Part shown: in pieces, positions 14,495 to 17,618 of the stretch
Position numbering within the stretch: position 1 is the stretch's first letter
How the letters are laid out: each line of letters starts with the position of its first letter
Assembly (NCBI GenBank): GCA_031253705.1
Contig: JAIRVW010000326.1
Span: 1 to 17,618, forward strand
Length of the DNA: 17,618 bases
Direction: 5' to 3'
From: Brucellaceae bacterium
GTDB taxonomy: Bacteria; Pseudomonadota; Alphaproteobacteria; Rhizobiales; Rhizobiaceae
Notes under the pieces: generated by a model
What the model was told of the DNA's origin: nothing
Database searches by the model: none
The model's input: only the letters and a program-made list of their open reading frames with translations
Program-made: the position numbers and the translations under genes

Positions 14495-15757
14495 ATGTCA
14501 GATTTCAGCCAAAACAATCATGCGGATACAATCATTGATCCGGTCAAACTGGATAAGCTGGCAGAAGTGGCGGTTAAGGTCGGGCTGCAATTGCGCAAAG
14601 GGCAGGATCTGGTGATTACCGCACCGATCACAGCTTTGCCGCTGGTGCGCCGTATTGCGGAACATGCCTATAAAGCCGGTGCAGGGCTGGTCACACCGTT
14701 TTTCTCCGATGAAGATATGGCGCTTTCGCGTTTTCAATATGCGCCGGATGAGAGCTTTGATCATGCCAGCGACTGGCTGTATCAGGGCATGGCAAAAGCC
14801 TATGAAAACGGTGCTGCGCGTCTGGCGATCACCGGTGATAACCCGATGCTGCTCTCCGCGCAGGATGCAGGCAAAGTTGCCCGTGCCAATAAGGCATTAT
14901 CGATGGCTTATCAGCCGGCTCTGGAAAAGATCGCGGGCTTCGACATTAACTGGAATATCGTGTCCTATCCGAACCCGTCCTGGGCAAAGCTGGTGTTTCC
15001 GGATGATACGCCGGATGTGGCAACGCATAAGCTGGCAGAAGCCATTTTTGCGGCATCCCGTGTGAATAATGCTGATCCGGTGGCTGCATGGGCAGACCAT
15101 AATGCGCAATTGCGCAAGCGCACGAAAATCCTCAATGAGCGTAACTTCCGTGCGCTGCATTTCACCGGACCGGATACGGATCTGACCGTTGGTCTGGCCG
15201 ATGGTCATGAATGGCATGGCGGATCATCGACCGCTAAAAACGGCATTACCTGCAATCCGAATATTCCGACAGAGGAAGTTTTCACAACACCACATGCGCT
15301 GCGTGTGGAGGGAACTGTTTCCAGCACCAAGCCGTTGTCGCATCAGGGCACGATCATTGATGATATTCGCGTGCGTTTTGAAGGCGGCCGGATTGTCGAA
15401 GCCAAAGCCAGCAAGGGCGAAGCCGTTTTGAACAAGGTACTGGATACGGATGAAGGAGCGCGTCGTCTGGGTGAGGTGGCTCTGGTGCCGCATTCCTCAC
15501 CGATCTCGCAGAGCGGCTTGCTGTTCTATAACACGCTGTTTGATGAGAATGCCGCCAGCCATATTGCGCTTGGTCAGTGCTACTCGAAATGCTTTGTAAA
15601 CGGTGCCGATCTCACGCCGGAACAGATTGCGGCACAGGGCGGCAATAAGAGCTTTATCCATATCGACTGGATGATCGGTTCCGACAAGATTGATGTCGAC
15701 GGTATTGCGCAGGACGGCACATCCGTGCCGGTGATGCGCAAAGGCGAATGGGTCTGA
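14495..15757 (+). CDS. M29-family metallo-aminopeptidase
   Basis: Cytosolic metal-dependent aminopeptidase of the M29 (thermophilic AmpS/AmpT-like) family, which removes N-terminal residues from peptides. The length of 420 residues is typical. The metal-ligand series of the family can be matched by spacing: E261 (PTEEVFTTPH), E327 (LGEVALVPH), H356 (ASHIALGQCY), and H389 with D391 (IHIDWMIGS). The nearby SSTAKNGITCNPNIPTEE is a strong family hallmark. The start is uncertain: ATG 14495 has GGAG 7 bases upstream and gives the usual N-terminus. ATG 14465 in the same frame has a better AGGAG 8 bases upstream and would add 10 residues. The gene is convergent with dps and shares a terminator with it. 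Confidence 0.9.
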   Translation: MSDFSQNNHADTIIDPVKLDKLAEVAVKVGLQLRKGQDLVITAPITALPLVRRIAEHAYKAGAGLVTPFFSDEDMALSRFQYAPDESFDHASDWLYQGMAKAYENGAARLAITGDNPMLLSAQDAGKVARANKALSMAYQPALEKIAGFDINWNIVSYPNPSWAKLVFPDDTPDVATHKLAEAIFAASRVNNADPVAAWADHNAQLRKRTKILNERNFRALHFTGPDTDLTVGLADGHEWHGGSSTAKNGITCNPNIPTEEVFTTPHALRVEGTVSSTKPLSHQGTIIDDIRVRFEGGRIVEAKASKGEAVLNKVLDTDEGARRLGEVALVPHSSPISQSGLLFYNTLFDENAASHIALGQCYSKCFVNGADLTPEQIAAQGGNKSFIHIDWMIGSDKIDVDGIAQDGTSVPVMRKGEWV

Positions 15758-15777
15758 TCCATTCCCTGAGCTAAAAG

Positions 15778-15813
15778 AAAAAGCCCGCTGCAGGATCTGC
15801 AGCGGGCTTTCTT
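15778..15813. terminator. Shared convergent terminator, aminopeptidase / dps
   Basis: A 14-bp perfect stem AAAGCCCGCTGCAG (15780-15793) / CTGCAGCGGGCTTT (15797-15810) with a GAT loop. The + tail is CTTG after TTT. On the - strand the tail is TTTTTCTTTTAG, so termination of dps should be efficient in that direction. Confidence 0.9.
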
Positions 15814-15829
15814 GTAAAAAGCAGCAGGT

Positions 15830-16327
15830 TTATTCCTGAATATGAGCTTCGAGGAACCAGAGCGCTTTATCGAGGCTGCGCGATGCGGCGGTGAAAATAT
15901 CCGCACTGTCATCATCACCGGCTTCGGCAGCATCTTTGATCGACTGGCGCACCAGATTAGCCACTTCGCCGTAATGATCAATCAGCGCATGAAGATGGTC
16001 TTTAATGGCGTAAATCCCTAACGGATAAGGCTTGAGAATTGTGGCTTCAGCAATTGTCTGCGTGGTGCCGAGCGCCGTGCCGCCAAGCTGAACAGCACGT
16101 TCTGCAATCGTGTCCGAATGTTCATCCAGATCGGTGCGGAAGTTATCCAGCATCTCATGTACGGCGATGAACTGAATGCCTTTGAGGTTCCAGTGTGCCT
16201 GTTTGGTAATCAGCGCGAGATCAATGACCGCAGCCAGATTTTTGTTAAGCAGCGCAATCACTGTGGTTTTAGCATTGTTTGGCAGATTGTTTTTTGTCGG
16301 ATGATTTTTGATCTTGGACATAGGCAT
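15830..16327 (-). CDS. dps: Dps family DNA-binding ferritin-like protein
   Basis: Dodecameric iron-storage and DNA-protection protein, which oxidises Fe2+ with H2O2 at intersubunit sites. The 165-residue form starting at 16327 carries the complete ferroxidase set: H45 (KQAHWN), H57 and D61 (HEMLD), and D72 and E76 (DTIAE). All five are offset by six from E. coli Dps H51, H63, D67, D78 and E82. The N-terminus ([14 protein letters not shown]) is lysine/asparagine-rich and may serve in DNA contact. The frame extends 10 residues to an ATG at 16357, but the chosen start has AAGGAAA about 6 bases upstream. It is a single gene divergent from tsaB. Confidence 0.93.
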   Translation of the reverse strand: MPMSKIKNHPTKNNLPNNAKTTVIALLNKNLAAVIDLALITKQAHWNLKGIQFIAVHEMLDNFRTDLDEHSDTIAERAVQLGGTALGTTQTIAEATILKPYPLGIYAIKDHLHALIDHYGEVANLVRQSIKDAAEAGDDDSADIFTAASRSLDKALWFLEAHIQE

Positions 16328-16597
16328 TATGATTTCCTTCTGAAAGCGGACAAACATCGGGTTTGTCTGAGAGACCGTCGGGAGGGCGGCATAAGAAACC
16401 GGACGCAGCAGATGCTGTTATGGATATAACGTATTAAACGTAGGGTTGTTCCCTGTAATTTAAAGGGGTTAGGCAGATTATTCTGAAAAATTTTACCGAA
16501 AATTGTGTGTGACCGGAAAATTGCCCTGCAGCAAAATTTTGCGTCACCTGACAGCCCGTACTTGCCGATAACCCTAATCTGCTTTAGGTCGTAAATC
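16328..16597. other. Divergent promoter region, dps / tsaB
   Basis: 270 bases without a supported gene, holding the upstream signals of both flanking genes. It is AT-rich around 16440-16560, and a CAGA-N4-TCTG mini-palindrome sits at about 16474-16485. I cannot identify a definite OxyR, Fur or Irr site or a clear -35/-10 pair. Confidence 0.5.
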
Positions 16598-17284
16598 ATG
16601 ACCATACTCGCTCTCGATACTGCCGGCAGTCTTTGTGCGGCCGCACTTTATGATCCGCAGACACAGCAGGTTCTTGCTGAAGTCAGCCATGATATCGGCA
16701 AAGGCCATGCGGAACTGCTGCTGGACTATGTTGCGCAGTGTTTTGAGACGGCGAAAATCTCCCGCGATGCAGTCAGCCGTATTGCGGTTAATATCGGTCC
16801 CGGTTCTTTTACCGGTGTGCGTGTCGGTGTGTCGGCTGCGCGCGGTTTCGGGCTCGCACTGTCCTGTCCGGTGATTGGCGTCAGCGGTTTTGAAGCGCTG
16901 AGCTGTGAAATACAGCAAGTTGCACCGGCGCAGCCTGTGCTGATTGCGCTGTCGGCCTATCGCGGTGATCTTTATGCGCAGGGCTTTGATGCTGACGGTG
17001 CAGCTTCCACCACACCGCTGGCAGGCAGTGAGGCGGAATTACTGCCGGTATTGGAACAGCTTGGTGCGGATTGTGCGCTGTCAGGCAGCGGTGCTGAGCA
17101 ATTGCAGCAGGGTGAAGGGCGTAACCGCCGGATCATCAATAATACTGCTCATGCTTCTATCAGCACGTTTGCCCGTCTTGCGGCAAAACGTGAGGCAGGC
17201 AGCCCGCCTGAGCCGCTCTATATGCGCGGGCCGGATGTGAAGCCGCAAACCGGATTTGCGCTGCCACGCCGCACGGAAGCATAG
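16598..17284 (+). CDS. tsaB: tRNA t6A37 threonylcarbamoyltransferase subunit TsaB
   Basis: Partner of TsaD and TsaE in making N6-threonylcarbamoyladenosine at position 37 of ANN-decoding tRNAs. The 228 residues begin with the ASKHA fold strand MTILALDTAGSLCAAAL, carry GKGHAELLL (around 35-42), and have the hallmark GPGSFTGVRVG (67-77). A divergent C-terminal half follows, as is usual for TsaB, which is catalytically inactive alone. The ATG at 16598 has a weak TAGG 9 bases upstream. rimI follows after 14 bases, an arrangement common in bacteria, and the two are probably co-transcribed. Confidence 0.94.
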   Translation: MTILALDTAGSLCAAALYDPQTQQVLAEVSHDIGKGHAELLLDYVAQCFETAKISRDAVSRIAVNIGPGSFTGVRVGVSAARGFGLALSCPVIGVSGFEALSCEIQQVAPAQPVLIALSAYRGDLYAQGFDADGAASTTPLAGSEAELLPVLEQLGADCALSGSGAEQLQQGEGRNRRIINNTAHASISTFARLAAKREAGSPPEPLYMRGPDVKPQTGFALPRRTEA

Positions 17285-17298
17285 GATCAGGAACACGG

Positions 17299-17618
17299 AT
17301 GATTAGTCTTCCTTTCTCGCGGCAGAGTTTCGTTTTAGAGGCATTGGCACAGGATCATTGTGCTACGCTTGCTGAGCTGCATGCACCGGCATTTCACCAT
17401 GCATGGAGCGAGGAAGATTTTGCGGGCATGCTCTCACAGGGCAATATTTTCGGCTTTATCGCCCGTCCTGTCGGCAAGCCGCAACAGGCCGCAGGCTTTG
17501 TGCTGGCACGACTGGTGGCAGGTGAAGCAGAAATTCTGACCATTGCTGTATCAACGGTATTTCCGCGGCGCGGTATCGGACGTGATCTGATGGAAGGCGT
17601 GTTGCGCCACCTGCACCA
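17299..17618 (+). CDS. rimI: Ribosomal protein alanine N-acetyltransferase RimI, 5' part
   Basis: GNAT-family N-acetyltransferase cut by the window end; 106 codons are visible. In the family RimI acetylates the N-terminal Ala of ribosomal protein S18. Visible elements are the N-terminal FHHAWSEEDFAGML (substrate-side helix), the core strand AEILTIAVSTVFPR (78-90), and the acetyl-CoA-binding signature RRGIGRDLM (90-98). The family is normally about 150-165 residues, so roughly a third is missing. The ATG has CAGGAA 5 bases upstream and lies 14 bases after tsaB. Some RimI-like proteins act on other targets, so substrate is inferred from synteny. Confidence 0.88.
   Translation, partial: MISLPFSRQSFVLEALAQDHCATLAELHAPAFHHAWSEEDFAGMLSQGNIFGFIARPVGKPQQAAGFVLARLVAGEAEILTIAVSTVFPRRGIGRDLMEGVLRHLH

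Noticed and set aside
1..17618. Mobile elements, CRISPR arrays, tRNA/rRNA genes, toxin-antitoxin or defence genes
   Set aside because: I looked for transposase or integrase motifs, spaced direct repeats and RNA gene hallmarks on both strands and found none. All larger frames are explained by housekeeping or transport genes.

Overview
This window reads as ordinary chromosomal DNA of an alphaproteobacterium, most likely Hyphomicrobiales and close to Brucellaceae (Ochrobactrum/Pseudochrobactrum-like). The grounds are the long alphaproteobacterial forms of PstC and PstA, the pst-phoU-phoB order, a membrane-bound cytochrome-c urate oxidase (PuuD), a CtrA-type TTAA-N7-TTAAC site, and moderate GC. 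Genus is inference. No transposase, integrase, tRNA/rRNA gene, CRISPR array or phage gene is visible, and codon use looks even across the window.

Layout. (1) Bases 94-2702: purine catabolism, puuD then guaD on the + strand. GuaD makes xanthine from guanine. Xanthine dehydrogenase (not in the window) would make urate, and PuuD oxidises urate. A hairpin at 2731-2760 separates this pair from a convergent KgtP-like dicarboxylate/proton symporter (2777-4099, - strand). (2) Bases 4100-4766 are a large divergent intergenic region, followed by a DMT/EamA permease (4767-5615) with its own terminator. (3) Bases 5912-12485 hold the phosphate-starvation locus: four tandem 11-bp PhoB half-sites, pstS, an intercistronic hairpin, pstC-pstA (4-bp overlap), pstB, phoU, phoB, and a strong intrinsic terminator. 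The histidine kinase PhoR is not present. PstSCAB imports phosphate, PhoU links transporter state to signalling, and PhoB probably activates its own operon.

(4) Bases 12486-14340: a 505-bp region with a candidate CtrA site and TAACCGGT repeats, a lipoprotein with a SleB-type cell-wall hydrolase domain that starts at TTG, and a convergent small lipoprotein of unknown function. (5) Bases 14495-17618: an M29 metallo-aminopeptidase, a convergent Dps ferritin-like protein, then tsaB (t6A tRNA modification) and the 5' part of rimI, which runs off the window.

I found no convincing undescribed multi-gene system. The most useful second-look items are regulatory: the four-unit Pho box array, the CtrA-like site upstream of the cell-wall hydrolase, a five-codon leader ORF overlapping that gene's TTG start, and the stem-loops placed between the pst/pho genes.
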